64,000 bases of DNA, from contig NZ_JASBQQ010000002.1 of assembly GCF_029961185.1 (NCBI RefSeq), positions 310,001 to 374,000 of the forward strand, written 5' to 3'. Shown here one piece after another: positions 36,800-45,159 of the stretch (within the stretch, counting starts at the first letter, position 1; each line of letters starts with the position of its first letter). The position numbers and the translations under genes are program-made. This stretch comes from Albidovulum aestuarii. GTDB lineage: Bacteria; Pseudomonadota; Alphaproteobacteria; Rhodobacterales; Rhodobacteraceae. The notes under the pieces were generated by a model, which ran no database searches, was not told the DNA's origin, and was given only the letters and a program-made list of their open reading frames with translations.

Positions 36800-37567
36800 T
36801 CACTTGTTTTGGTAGCTGCGGACATGGCCGACCATCTCGCCCACCACGCGTTTCAGCTGAAGGATGTCAAAGCCGCCAACGACGCGATAACCGCGCTCAA
36901 ACAAAGCCTCGATTTCCTCCTTCGTATTCGCCGGTCCTCCGCCAAGAGGGATTCCTGCCGCCATCGCCGCGGCCTCGATCCGCGCGACTGCCGCCCTGAA
37001 ATCGGGGTGGTCGAACTGGCCGTGTATGCCGAGCGAAGTCGAGAGGTCGAAGGGCGCGACGAAAGCCATATCGACGCCCTCCACAGTGAGTATAGCGTCG
37101 ATGTTCTCGACCGCGCTCACCGTCTCGATCAAAAGGCAGCAGACAGTCTTGTCGCCATAGGTCGGAAGGTAGTCGAGCGGTGGAACTGACCAGCGGGAAT
37201 GCGCCACGAAGGCGCCCCAACCCCGGACACCGAGTGGCGGATAGCGCATCGACGCAACACAGGCCGCCGCCTCTTCCGCCGTGTTGACCAGCGGAAACAT
37301 GATCCCTTCCGCGCCCATGTCGAGCGCCAGCTTCACATTGGCCGGGTTGTGATCGATCACGCGGACCATCGCGGCGCAGTCCGTGCCCTGGGTTGCGGTG
37401 ATCATCGCATGCATCGTCTCGTTGTTCGTCGCCGCGTGTTCCCGGTCGATATAGAGGATGTCGAGGCCCGTTACCGCCAGTGCCTGCGCAACCGCAGCCG
37501 AGGGGATCACACAAAGCTCTGACGAAAGGCGACGTCCCGGTTCGCGCAACTTATCCTTCAGACGCAT
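36800..37567 (-). CDS. HpcH/HpaI family class II aldolase
   Basis: The 255-residue TIM-barrel protein has the HpaI patterns LDILYIDREHAATNN, GAEGIMFPLVNTAEEA, LLIETVSAVENIDAI with the metal-binding Glu, and VDMAFVAPFDLSTSLG with the Asp ligand. Such enzymes cleave 2-keto-hydroxy acids to pyruvate and an aldehyde. The native substrate is unknown, and there is no linked catabolic operon. AAGGGGGCTCCGAC precedes the ATG at 37567. Confidence 0.9.
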   Translation of the reverse strand: MRLKDKLREPGRRLSSELCVIPSAAVAQALAVTGLDILYIDREHAATNNETMHAMITATQGTDCAAMVRVIDHNPANVKLALDMGAEGIMFPLVNTAEEAAACVASMRYPPLGVRGWGAFVAHSRWSVPPLDYLPTYGDKTVCCLLIETVSAVENIDAILTVEGVDMAFVAPFDLSTSLGIHGQFDHPDFRAAVARIEAAAMAAGIPLGGGPANTKEEIEALFERGYRVVGGFDILQLKRVVGEMVGHVRSYQNK

Positions 37568-37655
37568 GTCGGAGCCCCCTTGGTTAACCCGTCGCGACGC
37601 GCTCTCGTACGCAGTCAATCAGCCGGTTTCACTTTAGCGAGGGAACCCAAGCACA

Positions 37656-37690
37656 CAAAGAAAAAGGGTGGGTCCATCTGGCCCGCCCTT
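37656..37690 (-). terminator. Imperfect terminator after clpX
   Basis: On the minus strand GGGCGGGCC and GGACCCACCC can pair with two mismatches around a short loop, followed by TTTTTCTTTG. It lies 18 bases after the clpX stop. The mismatches make it a moderate call. Confidence 0.45.
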
Positions 37691-37707
37691 ATTCGATGAC
37701 AATCACA

Positions 37708-38976
37708 TCAGCTGGCGCTCGCAGGCGCTTTCTTTTGCTGTTCGGCATAAATAAGAAGCGGCTTCGCACCCGACTCCACTGCCTCTTCGTTGACCACGAC
37801 TTCTTCGACCGAGGTCATGCCGGGCAATTCGAACATGGTGTCGAGGAGGATATCCTCCATGATCGATCTGAGGCCCCGCGCGCCGGTCTTGCGCTTGATC
37901 GCACGTTTGGCGATGGCCGTCAGAGCGTCGGCGGTAAAGGTCAGCTTCACGCCTTCGATGTCAAAGAGCCGCTGGTATTGCTTGACGAGCGCGTTCTTCG
38001 GCTCGGTCAGGATCGTGACCAATGCGTCCTCGTCCAGATCCTCCAGCGTCGCCAGAACCGGCAGACGACCGACGAATTCCGGGATCAGGCCGAATTTCAG
38101 GAGGTCTTCCGGCTCCAGCTCTTTGAACAATTCGCCGACATTGCGGTCATCGGGGGATTTGACCTCGGCACCGAACCCGATGGCCGACCCCTTGCCGCGC
38201 TGCGCGATGATCCGGTCGAGACCGGCAAATGCGCCGCCGCAGATGAAGAGGATATTGGTCGTGTCGACCTGCAGGAATTCCTGCTGCGGATGCTTGCGCC
38301 CACCCTGCGGCGGGACGGATGCAACCGTGCCTTCCATGATCTTCAGAAGCGCCTGCTGCACGCCCTCGCCCGACACATCGCGGGTGATTGAGGGGTTGTC
38401 GGACTTGCGCGTGATCTTGTCGACCTCGTCGATATAGACGATGCCGCGCTGCGCGCGTTCGACATTGTATTCCGAAGCCTGCAGAAGCTTCAGGATGATG
38501 TTCTCGACATCCTCGCCGACATAGCCGGCCTCGGTCAACGTCGTCGCATCCGCCATGGTGAAGGGCACATCGAGGATACGGGCCAAAGTCTGAGCGAGCA
38601 GCGTCTTGCCGCAGCCAGTCGGGCCAATGAGCAGGATGTTCGACTTTGCCAGTTCGATATCGGCCGATTTCGCCGCGTGGTTCAGGCGCTTGTAGTGGTT
38701 GTGAACGGCGACCGACAGAACACGCTTGGCATGGACCTGCCCGATCACATAGTCGTCCAGCACCTTGCAGATATCGCGCGGCGTCGGCACGCCATCGGAG
38801 GATTTGAGCCCGGTGGACTTCGTCTCCTCGCGGATGATGTCCATGCACAGCTCGACGCATTCGTCGCAGATGAACACGGTCGGGCCCGCAATCAGCTTGC
38901 GCACCTCATGCTGCGACTTTCCGCAGAAAGAGCAGTAGAGCGTGTTCTTGCTGTCGCTGCCTGAATTGTTCGCCAT
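37708..38976 (-). CDS. clpX: ATP-dependent Clp protease ATP-binding subunit ClpX
   Basis: ClpX unfolds tagged substrates and feeds them to ClpP. The 422-residue protein has an N-terminal zinc finger (Cys15, Cys18, Cys37, Cys40), Walker A GPTGCGKT near 118-125, Walker [10 protein letters not shown] and the pore loop in the AGYVGEDVE segment. The ATG at 38976 follows AGAGGGTGACG. clpP is directly upstream on the same strand, the standard pair; CtrA and other cell-cycle proteins are known substrates in this class. Confidence 0.98.
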   Translation of the reverse strand: MANNSGSDSKNTLYCSFCGKSQHEVRKLIAGPTVFICDECVELCMDIIREETKSTGLKSSDGVPTPRDICKVLDDYVIGQVHAKRVLSVAVHNHYKRLNHAAKSADIELAKSNILLIGPTGCGKTLLAQTLARILDVPFTMADATTLTEAGYVGEDVENIILKLLQASEYNVERAQRGIVYIDEVDKITRKSDNPSITRDVSGEGVQQALLKIMEGTVASVPPQGGRKHPQQEFLQVDTTNILFICGGAFAGLDRIIAQRGKGSAIGFGAEVKSPDDRNVGELFKELEPEDLLKFGLIPEFVGRLPVLATLEDLDEDALVTILTEPKNALVKQYQRLFDIEGVKLTFTADALTAIAKRAIKRKTGARGLRSIMEDILLDTMFELPGMTSVEEVVVNEEAVESGAKPLLIYAEQQKKAPASAS

Positions 38977-39019
38977 CGTCACCCTCTGCGGCCTGTTAAC
39001 TCGCGTTTGTCGTCTTATT

Positions 39020-39050
39020 GGCTGCCCTTTTGGACAAGATTAGGGCAGCC
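39020..39050. repeat. Inverted repeat between clpP and clpX
   Basis: GGCTGCCCT (39020-39028) and AGGGCAGCC (39042-39050) form a 9-bp stem with a 13-base loop in the 132-base clpP-clpX gap. There is no T-run, so it could be a processing or attenuation hairpin rather than a terminator. Confidence 0.5.
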
Positions 39051-39108
39051 ATGGGGTCATCACAATGCCAAAATACCCGACCCGGATCACGGATTCAGGT
39101 GCCAGGCA

Positions 39109-39738
39109 TCACTTCTTTTCATCTTCCCCCGTCCGCGCCGAGAGAATCTCGTCGATCAGGCCCCAGTCCTTGGCCTCTTCCGGCGACATGAAATTGTCGC
39201 GTTCCAGCGCCGCTTCGACCTTTTTCACCGGCTGACCGGTATGCTTGTGATAGATCTCGTTCAGGCGATCCTTGAGCTTCTGGGTCTCCTGCGCGTGGAT
39301 CATGATGTCCGTCGCCTGGCCCTGATAGCCGCCCGAAGGCTGGTGGACCATGACGCGCGAATTCGGCAGCGAGAACCGCATGCCCTTTTCGCCCGCCGTC
39401 AGCAGAAGCGAACCCATCGACGCGGCCTGCCCGATGACCAGCGTCGAGACTTTCGGCCGGATATACTGCATCGTATCGTAGATCGACAAACCGCTCGTAA
39501 CCACGCCGCCGGGCGAGTTGATATACATCGCGATTTCCTTCGACGGATTTTCCGCCTCAAGGAACAGAAGCTGGGCGCAGATCAGCGTCGACATGCCATC
39601 ATGGACGGGGCCGGAGAGGAAAATGATCCGTTCCTTCAACAGCCGCGAAAAAATGTCATAGGCCCGTTCCCCGCGCGAGGTCTGTTCGACCACCATCGGA
39701 ACGAGGGTGTTCATATAGATGTCCAATGGGTCTTTCAT
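39109..39738 (-). CDS. clpP: ATP-dependent Clp protease proteolytic subunit
   Basis: ClpP is the serine peptidase chamber. The 209-residue protein carries Ser107 in GQAASMGS, His132 in MVHQPSGG and the Asp near 181, with the INSPGG loop. GAGGCGGACGAGC precedes the ATG at 39738. The frame is open 11 codons further, but those residues do not fit the family. Confidence 0.98.
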   Translation of the reverse strand: MKDPLDIYMNTLVPMVVEQTSRGERAYDIFSRLLKERIIFLSGPVHDGMSTLICAQLLFLEAENPSKEIAMYINSPGGVVTSGLSIYDTMQYIRPKVSTLVIGQAASMGSLLLTAGEKGMRFSLPNSRVMVHQPSGGYQGQATDIMIHAQETQKLKDRLNEIYHKHTGQPVKKVEAALERDNFMSPEEAKDWGLIDEILSARTGEDEKK

Positions 39739-39862
39739 GCTCGTCCGCCTCTCGCTGTTCCCTGATCCCATGCTTACGTATGGAACCTTGACCGAGTCTT
39801 AGTAGCGCGTTCCGGGGGCTGCAAGGGCTGGCGCGCCCGAAGTGCCGCGTTCAGAGGCAGGG

Positions 39863-39910
39863 CCAAGAAAATTCAAATTTTCTTGGCAAAAATCTTTCGA
39901 AGATTTTTGC
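39863..39910. repeat. Tandem double-palindrome intergenic element, AT-rich form
   Basis: CCAAGAAAATT (39863-39873) pairs with 39876-39886, and GCAAAAATCTT (39886-39896) pairs with 39900-39910. The two palindromes abut. TTCTTGGCAAAAAT inside it also occurs, inverted, in repeat copy D at 24954-24967. It lies in the 256-base divergent gap between clpP and the amidase. Confidence 0.8.
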
Positions 39911-39994
39911 GCCGAAGGAAACGCGATGCCGACGCCGCTGGACCGGTCGCCTTGCGCAGGCTAGTCCTGCGTCGGAAAAAGTCGTGAGGTCGAC

Positions 39995-41404
39995 ATGGAC
40001 ATATGCGCTGTTTCCGCAGCGGAGCTTTCGCGCCGGCTGACCTCGGGTACTTTGACTGCACGGGCCGTGATGGAGGCCTATCTCGACCGTATCAGCGCGA
40101 TTAATCCCGACCTGAACGCCATCATTTCGCTCCGCCCCGCCGAGCATCTGCTAGCCGAGGCCGACGCGGCCGACCGGTCACCCCGGCGCGGCTGGCTGCA
40201 CGGAATGCCGCTGGCGGTAAAGGACGTCGTCGCGACGAAGGGGCTTCGGACAACCTATGGCTCCCCCCTTCATGCCGATTTCGTGCCCGAGGCCGACGAC
40301 CTAATCGCTGCACGGATGCGGGCTGCGGGTGCGATCTTCATCGGCAAGACCAACACGCCGGAATGGGGACATGGGTCGCACAGCTACAATCCCGTCCACG
40401 GCGTCACCCGAAATCCCTATGACCCGACACGTACGGCCGGGGGCTCCTCCGGCGGCGCTGCGGCGGCGCTTGCAGCGCGGTTGGTGCCGGTGGCCGATGG
40501 GTCCGATACGATGGGCTCTCTGCGCAATCCGGCCGCCATTTGCAATGTCTACGGCTTTCGCCCGACCTGGGGGCTGGTACCGCAGGACGCCGTCGGCGAC
40601 ACGTTCATCAACACCATCACGACCGACGGCCCGATGGCGCGCAGCCCCGAGGATATCGCGCATTTCCTTGAAATCCTCGCAGGTCCCAACCCCGAAACAC
40701 CGCTCGGGCGCGCGGCAGAAGCCTATTCTTCGCTCCTTGATACCGACATCAAGGGCAAGCGGATCGGTTGGCTTGGCGACTGGGACGGGGCTTATCCGGT
40801 CGAGGATGGCATTCTCGACCTTTGCAGGACTGCGATTTCTGCCTTTGAAGACCTCGGCGCGATTATTGAACCCCTGCCATCGCCGTTTCCTGCCGAGGAG
40901 CTTTGGGACAGCTGGACGGTACTCCGCTCCGCCATCAACGCCCAAGCCAAGCGCGATCTGCTGGAGAACCCGGAAAAACGCGCCCTGACGAAACCCGAAA
41001 CGCTTTGGGAAATCGAAACCGGTCTGACCCGGACGACCGCCGATCTCTTCCGCGCCAGCGAAATCCGCTCGCGCTGGTATGCCGCCGCGGCCCGGCTCTT
41101 CGACCGCTTCGATGCGCTTGCGCTGCCATCCGCTCAGGTCTGGCCCTTCCCAACTGACTGGACCTGGCCGCGCGAGGTGGCCGGACGCCGGATGGACAGC
41201 TATCATCGCTGGATGGAGATCGTCGTTCCCGTGAGCCTGATCGGCCTGCCCTGCCTGTCGCTTCCCGCCGGGTTCGGCGCAAACGGCCTGCCCATGGGGG
41301 TCCAGTTGTTTGGCCCAACCGGCGCGGACGCAAGGATCCTCGCCATGGGCCATGCCTATCACCGCGCGACCGACTGGCCGTCGCAGCGACCACCGGTGCT
41401 GTGA
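39995..41404 (+). CDS. Amidase signature enzyme
   Basis: A 469-residue amidase with the Ser-cisSer-Lys triad: Lys in MPLAVKDVV, cis-Ser in GGSSGGAAAALAARLVPVADG and nucleophile in SDTMGSLRNPA. The family includes GatA and many aryl or aliphatic amidases; without gatB/gatC nearby it is most likely a catabolic amidase of unknown substrate. GTGAGGTCGAC precedes the ATG. Its stop overlaps the modE start (TGATG), an unusual link to molybdate genes. Confidence 0.9.
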   Translation: MDICAVSAAELSRRLTSGTLTARAVMEAYLDRISAINPDLNAIISLRPAEHLLAEADAADRSPRRGWLHGMPLAVKDVVATKGLRTTYGSPLHADFVPEADDLIAARMRAAGAIFIGKTNTPEWGHGSHSYNPVHGVTRNPYDPTRTAGGSSGGAAAALAARLVPVADGSDTMGSLRNPAAICNVYGFRPTWGLVPQDAVGDTFINTITTDGPMARSPEDIAHFLEILAGPNPETPLGRAAEAYSSLLDTDIKGKRIGWLGDWDGAYPVEDGILDLCRTAISAFEDLGAIIEPLPSPFPAEELWDSWTVLRSAINAQAKRDLLENPEKRALTKPETLWEIETGLTRTTADLFRASEIRSRWYAAAARLFDRFDALALPSAQVWPFPTDWTWPREVAGRRMDSYHRWMEIVVPVSLIGLPCLSLPAGFGANGLPMGVQLFGPTGADARILAMGHAYHRATDWPSQRPPVL

Positions 41405-41769
41405 TGGCGGGCAATGATCATCCCGAACTCAAACTGCGCCTTACGCTCAGGGGCGGCGAATGGCTCGGCCCCGGCAAGGCCGACCTCTTGGAGGGGATCG
41501 CGGAAACCGGCTCCATCTCTGCCGCAGGCAAGCGGATGAAGATGAGCTACAAGCGCGCCTGGGGCCTTGTGGAGGTGCTGAATGGCATGTTCCGTGAGCC
41601 GCTTGTCACCTCAAGCCGGGGCGGGGCCGGGCATGGCGGGGCGGAACTGACCGAAACCGGGCACGCCGTTTTGCGGCTTTACCGGCAGATGCAGGCCAAT
41701 GCCGTCAGTGCGACCGAGGCCGAAATCGCAGAACTGATGCAACTGACCGATATTCCCGACCGGAAATAA
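41404..41769 (+). CDS. modE: ModE-type winged-helix regulator lacking the molybdate-binding domain
   Basis: The 121-residue protein is the ModE/LysR-like N-terminal helix-turn-helix domain alone (LLEGIAETGSISAAGKRMKM; SYKRAWGLVEVLNGMF; SSRGGAGHGGAELTETG). Classical ModE carries two Mop domains that bind molybdate, absent here, so sensing must be by another route or partner. It lies just upstream of modABC and is probably the protein that binds the Mo-box at 41793-41818. Confidence 0.88.
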   Translation: MAGNDHPELKLRLTLRGGEWLGPGKADLLEGIAETGSISAAGKRMKMSYKRAWGLVEVLNGMFREPLVTSSRGGAGHGGAELTETGHAVLRLYRQMQANAVSATEAEIAELMQLTDIPDRK

Positions 41770-41772
41770 CGC

Positions 41773-41818
41773 TTGCACGACAGGTGAAAGCGCCGTTATC
41801 TCCGTCAGGACATAACGG
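41773..41818 (+). promoter_or_regulatory. modABC promoter with overlapping Mo-box
   Basis: TTGCAC (41773-41778) and TTATCT (41796-41801) are 17 bases apart. The inverted repeat CCGTTAT-N12-ATAACGG (41793-41818) covers the -10 and the start site. CGTTAT-N12-ATAACG matches the ModE box layout of E. coli modA, so molybdate-dependent repression of modABC is very likely. Confidence 0.75.
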
Positions 41819-41824
41819 AACACC

Positions 41825-42553
41825 ATGCGCCTGATCCTGACCTTCGCCCTTTGCCTTGTCACCGCCGCCGCGCGGGCGGAATCGGCTTTGGTCGCGGTCG
41901 CCACCAATTTCCATCCGGCGGCCGAGGAGCTTGCGGAGGCCTTCACAGCAGAGACGGGCCACGATCTCCGCCTGACCGCCGGGGCAACGGGCAAGCTCGC
42001 CGCCCAGATTGCAAACGGCGCGCCGTTCGACGCGTTTCTCTCCGCCGACACTGAAACGCCTTTACGGCTGGCGGCTGAGGGTCATGCGCTGGCCGACACG
42101 GGCTTCACCTATGCGACCGGCGCGCTCCTGCTCTGGTCCGCCGATCCTGCGCGCGATCTTTCAGACCCTGCCGCCGCAATCGAAGCGGCCCGCCATGTCG
42201 CCATCGCCAACCCAGCCCTAGCACCATATGGCAAGGCTGCGATGCAGGTCATTGAAAAATTGCATATTTCGACCATCTCGGCCGACAAAATCGTGACCGG
42301 AGAAAACATCGGTCAGGCCTATGCCCTGGCCGCCTCTGGCGCGGCGGATATCGGCTTCATCGCGGCCTCCGCGTTGCCCGCAACCGGCACGGCATGGCCG
42401 GTCCCACAAAACCTGCACGACCCGATCCTGCAGGACGCCATCCTTCTTGCCCACGGAGCCGACAATCAAGCCGCCCGCGCCTTCCTCGACTGGCTGCACA
42501 GTGATCCGGCCCGGACCATCATCCGCAGCCACGGCTACGAGGCAGGCGAATGA
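41825..42553 (+). CDS. modA: Molybdate ABC transporter substrate-binding protein
   Basis: ModA binds molybdate or tungstate in the periplasm. The 242-residue protein has a signal peptide (cleavage near ARA-ES), then ALVAVATNFHPAAEEL, GATGKLAAQIANGAPFDAFLSAD and YATGALLLWS, the conserved blocks with the oxyanion-binding Ser and Thr. It overlaps modB by ATGA. Confidence 0.95.
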   Translation: MRLILTFALCLVTAAARAESALVAVATNFHPAAEELAEAFTAETGHDLRLTAGATGKLAAQIANGAPFDAFLSADTETPLRLAAEGHALADTGFTYATGALLLWSADPARDLSDPAAAIEAARHVAIANPALAPYGKAAMQVIEKLHISTISADKIVTGENIGQAYALAASGAADIGFIAASALPATGTAWPVPQNLHDPILQDAILLAHGADNQAARAFLDWLHSDPARTIIRSHGYEAGE

Positions 42554-43212
42554 CCGACCTCGCCCCTCTCTGGCTTACGCTACGGCTTGCGGCCATCGTA
42601 ACCGTGCTGCTCCTGATCCTCGGCACACCATTGGCCTGGTGGCTCGCCCGCACCCGCTCGCGGCTCGCCCACGTGATCGAGGCCATAACCGCCCTGCCGC
42701 TGGTGCTGCCGCCCACTGTGCTCGGCTTCTACCTGCTCATCGCCTTCAACCCCACCGCCCCGCTGGGTCAGTTCTGGCTGAACGTCACCGGAACGACCCT
42801 CACCTTCTCCTTTACAGGCCTCGTCCTCGCCTCGCTCCTCTACTCGCTTCCCTTCACCGTCCAGCCTCTGCAAACCGCCTTTACCCAGCTCGGCCCCGCG
42901 CCCTTGGAGGCGGCGGCGAGCCTTGGCGCACGGCCGCTTGACGCCTTCCTGACGGTCGCGGCCCCCCTGTCGCTCAGGGGCTACCTGACCGCCGCTGTCC
43001 TCACCTTCGCCCATACACTCGGCGAATTTGGCGTCGTCCTGATGGTCGGCGGCAATATCCCCGGCGAAACCCGAGTCATCTCCATCGCGATCTACGAAAA
43101 GGTCGAGACGCTCGACTATGCCACCGCGCATCTTTTGTCGGGCCTTCTGCTCGGCCTCTCCTTCCTTATCCTGCTCGCGCTCTATGCGCTGAACGGAAGG
43201 CGGCGCGCATGA
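42550..43212 (+). CDS. modB: Molybdate ABC transporter permease
   Basis: A 220-residue inner-membrane permease with five or six spans. The EAA loop appears as EAAASLGARPLDAFLTVAAPLS and ends TFAHTLGEFGVVLMVGG, the ModB signature. It overlaps both modA and modC by four bases, giving tightly coupled translation. Confidence 0.96.
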   Translation: MTDLAPLWLTLRLAAIVTVLLLILGTPLAWWLARTRSRLAHVIEAITALPLVLPPTVLGFYLLIAFNPTAPLGQFWLNVTGTTLTFSFTGLVLASLLYSLPFTVQPLQTAFTQLGPAPLEAAASLGARPLDAFLTVAAPLSLRGYLTAAVLTFAHTLGEFGVVLMVGGNIPGETRVISIAIYEKVETLDYATAHLLSGLLLGLSFLILLALYALNGRRRA

Positions 43213-44285
43213 AAGATCTGGCAATCAATGTCGCGCTGCAACGCGATGATTTGACTATTGAAATCAATGAACGCGTGCCTCTGTCCGGCCTCACTGCGAT
43301 CTTCGGGCCAAGCGGCGCAGGCAAGACGACGCTGCTTCGCCTCATCGCAGGATTCGAGCGCGGAGCGGGCGAGATGCGCTTTGGCGACGAGGTCTGGCAG
43401 CAGGGCCGCCACTTCACCCCGCCGCATCACCGCCGCGTGGCGACGGTTTTCCAGCAGCCCCGGCTCTTCGACCATCTCGACGTGGCGGGCAACCTCGCCT
43501 ATGCGGCCCGGCGCGCCGGGCAGATGGACGCGGTAGCGGCAATGGTCGCCCGGTTCGCCCTGGATCCACTTCTCTCCCGGCGCCCGGCGACCCTGTCAGG
43601 CGGAGAGGCGCAGCGCGTGGCGCTGGCGCGCGCGCTTCTGACCGCACCGAGGCTGGTGCTGATGGACGAACCCGTGACGGCACTCGATCAGGCACGCAGA
43701 AACGAGATACTGCCTTTTATCGAAAGCTTGCGCGACGAAGCGAATATCCCGATTCTCTATGTCAGCCATTCGCTGGCCGAGGTCACCCGACTTGCCACCC
43801 AGATACTGACCCTGGCAGATGGTCGCGTCGCTGGACTCGGCCCGGCCGAGGCGATCCTGCCCGGGCTTGCCGCAACCCCGGATCAGCCGGGCGAGGAGCC
43901 GGGCAGCCTGATCACCGCGCGCGTCCGGCGGCTAAGCAGTGACGGGCTTTGCGAATTGCATTTCCCCGGCGGCAGCATCTTGACCCCCGGACGGGTCGGG
44001 CCGGACGGGGCCGAAGTGCGGCTGATCATCCGCGCCCGCGACGTGATGCTGTCGCGCGACCGGCCCGAGGGCCTTTCCGCGCTGAATATCCTGCCTGCCA
44101 CTGTCACCTCGGTCACCCCTGTTGGCGCTGCCTCCGCCCATATCAGCCTTGATTGCGGCGGAACCGCCATTGCGGCGCGGATCACCATGCGATCGGTCGC
44201 GGCGCTCGGACTTTCGCCGGGCGTAAACTGCCACGCTATCCTGAAATCCGTCGCACTGGCGCGGGACGCATTGCCTTCGCCGTGA
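43209..44285 (+). CDS. modC: Molybdate ABC transporter ATP-binding protein
   Basis: The 358-residue ATPase has Walker A GPSGAGKTTLL, the ABC signature LSGGEAQRVALARALL, Walker B LVLMDEPVTAL and a C-terminal TOBE/Mop domain (from about 290) that can bind molybdate. This domain may supply the sensing that the short ModE lacks. It ends the modABC set. Confidence 0.96.
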   Translation: MKDLAINVALQRDDLTIEINERVPLSGLTAIFGPSGAGKTTLLRLIAGFERGAGEMRFGDEVWQQGRHFTPPHHRRVATVFQQPRLFDHLDVAGNLAYAARRAGQMDAVAAMVARFALDPLLSRRPATLSGGEAQRVALARALLTAPRLVLMDEPVTALDQARRNEILPFIESLRDEANIPILYVSHSLAEVTRLATQILTLADGRVAGLGPAEAILPGLAATPDQPGEEPGSLITARVRRLSSDGLCELHFPGGSILTPGRVGPDGAEVRLIIRARDVMLSRDRPEGLSALNILPATVTSVTPVGAASAHISLDCGGTAIAARITMRSVAALGLSPGVNCHAILKSVALARDALPSP

Positions 44286-44304
44286 ACGCCGCTAGGGTTT
44301 GCCC

Positions 44305-45003
44305 ATGACCCGGTCCGCCCTCATCGTTGCCCATGGCCAACCTTCCGATCCTGAACCGGCCGAGGCAGAAATGGCGCAACTGGCGCAATCCGTCGCCTTG
44401 CATCTGCCCGGCTGGCAAGTGCGCGCAGCGACGCTCGCAGCGCCGGGCGCCCTGAAGTCCGCACTGGATGCACTTGATAACCCTGTGGTTTTCCCGTTTT
44501 TCATGGCTGACGGATGGTTCATCCGCACACTCCTGCCAAAACGCCTGTCAGAGTCCGGGCATGAAGGGCTTCCGGTCCTGACACCCTTCGGCCTTCTGAT
44601 CGAAACGCGCTCCCTTGCGATCCGGACCGCCCGCATGGCGGCGGCTGAGCGGAACTGGGGCGAGGCGGACACGACGCTGATCCTCGCTGCCCATGGCTCC
44701 GGTCGCAGCCCCTACCCGGCCGAAGCTGCTCGCACCATTGAAGATGCCTTTACCGCCGGGACGGGTTTCGCCAGTATCCGTACCGGCTTCATCGAGGAAG
44801 AGCCTTCGCTCGCCCACGCGGCAAGGGATGCCGGAGACAAGTCGCTTTGCCTGCCGCTATTCGTTGCCCGTTGGGGCCATGTGATCGGTGATATTCCCGA
44901 AGCCCTTGAAACCGCAGGATTCACCGGCCACCTGCTTGATCCGATTGGCACCCATCCGGAAGTTCCCGCCCTGATCGCAAAAACGATCCTTGACGCGCCA
45001 TAG
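44305..45003 (+). CDS. CbiX/SirB-type chelatase family protein
   Basis: The 232-residue protein has two CbiX-like halves: ALIVAHGQPSDPEPAEAEMA at the start and LILAAHGSGRSPYPAEAAR in the middle, each with the His-Gly motif used for metal insertion into sirohydrochlorin. GFIEEEPSLAHAA also fits. It could make siroheme or a cobalt corrinoid. Its place after modC may reflect shared need for molybdenum cofactor and siroheme in nitrate assimilation, which is inference. A TTG two codons before the ATG is possible. Confidence 0.8.
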   Translation: MTRSALIVAHGQPSDPEPAEAEMAQLAQSVALHLPGWQVRAATLAAPGALKSALDALDNPVVFPFFMADGWFIRTLLPKRLSESGHEGLPVLTPFGLLIETRSLAIRTARMAAAERNWGEADTTLILAAHGSGRSPYPAEAARTIEDAFTAGTGFASIRTGFIEEEPSLAHAARDAGDKSLCLPLFVARWGHVIGDIPEALETAGFTGHLLDPIGTHPEVPALIAKTILDAP

Positions 45004-45099
45004 CGTTTCAACTGCCGCGAACACTCACGGCAAGGCACCATTTTCTTCACCAACAGCACATACCCTGCCAACGGGCATCGACTTGCCCCGCCACCTTAT

Positions 45100-45128
45100 G
45101 TAACAGTTTCATGACAGTTTCGTAAAAT
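45100..45128 (+). promoter_or_regulatory. PHO-box-like repeat and -10 of the phosphate transporter gene
   Basis: GTAACAG-TTTC-ATGACAG-TTTC-GTAAAAT shows 7-base units every 11 bases. The reverse strand reads CTGTCAT-GAAA-CTGTTAC, close to the PhoB box CTGTCAT-N4-CTGTCAY. TAAAAT (45123-45128) could be the -10, with PhoB replacing a -35. Confidence 0.6.
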
Positions 45129-45159
45129 TTGAGACTCGAGCACAGAAAAGGAAAGAATC

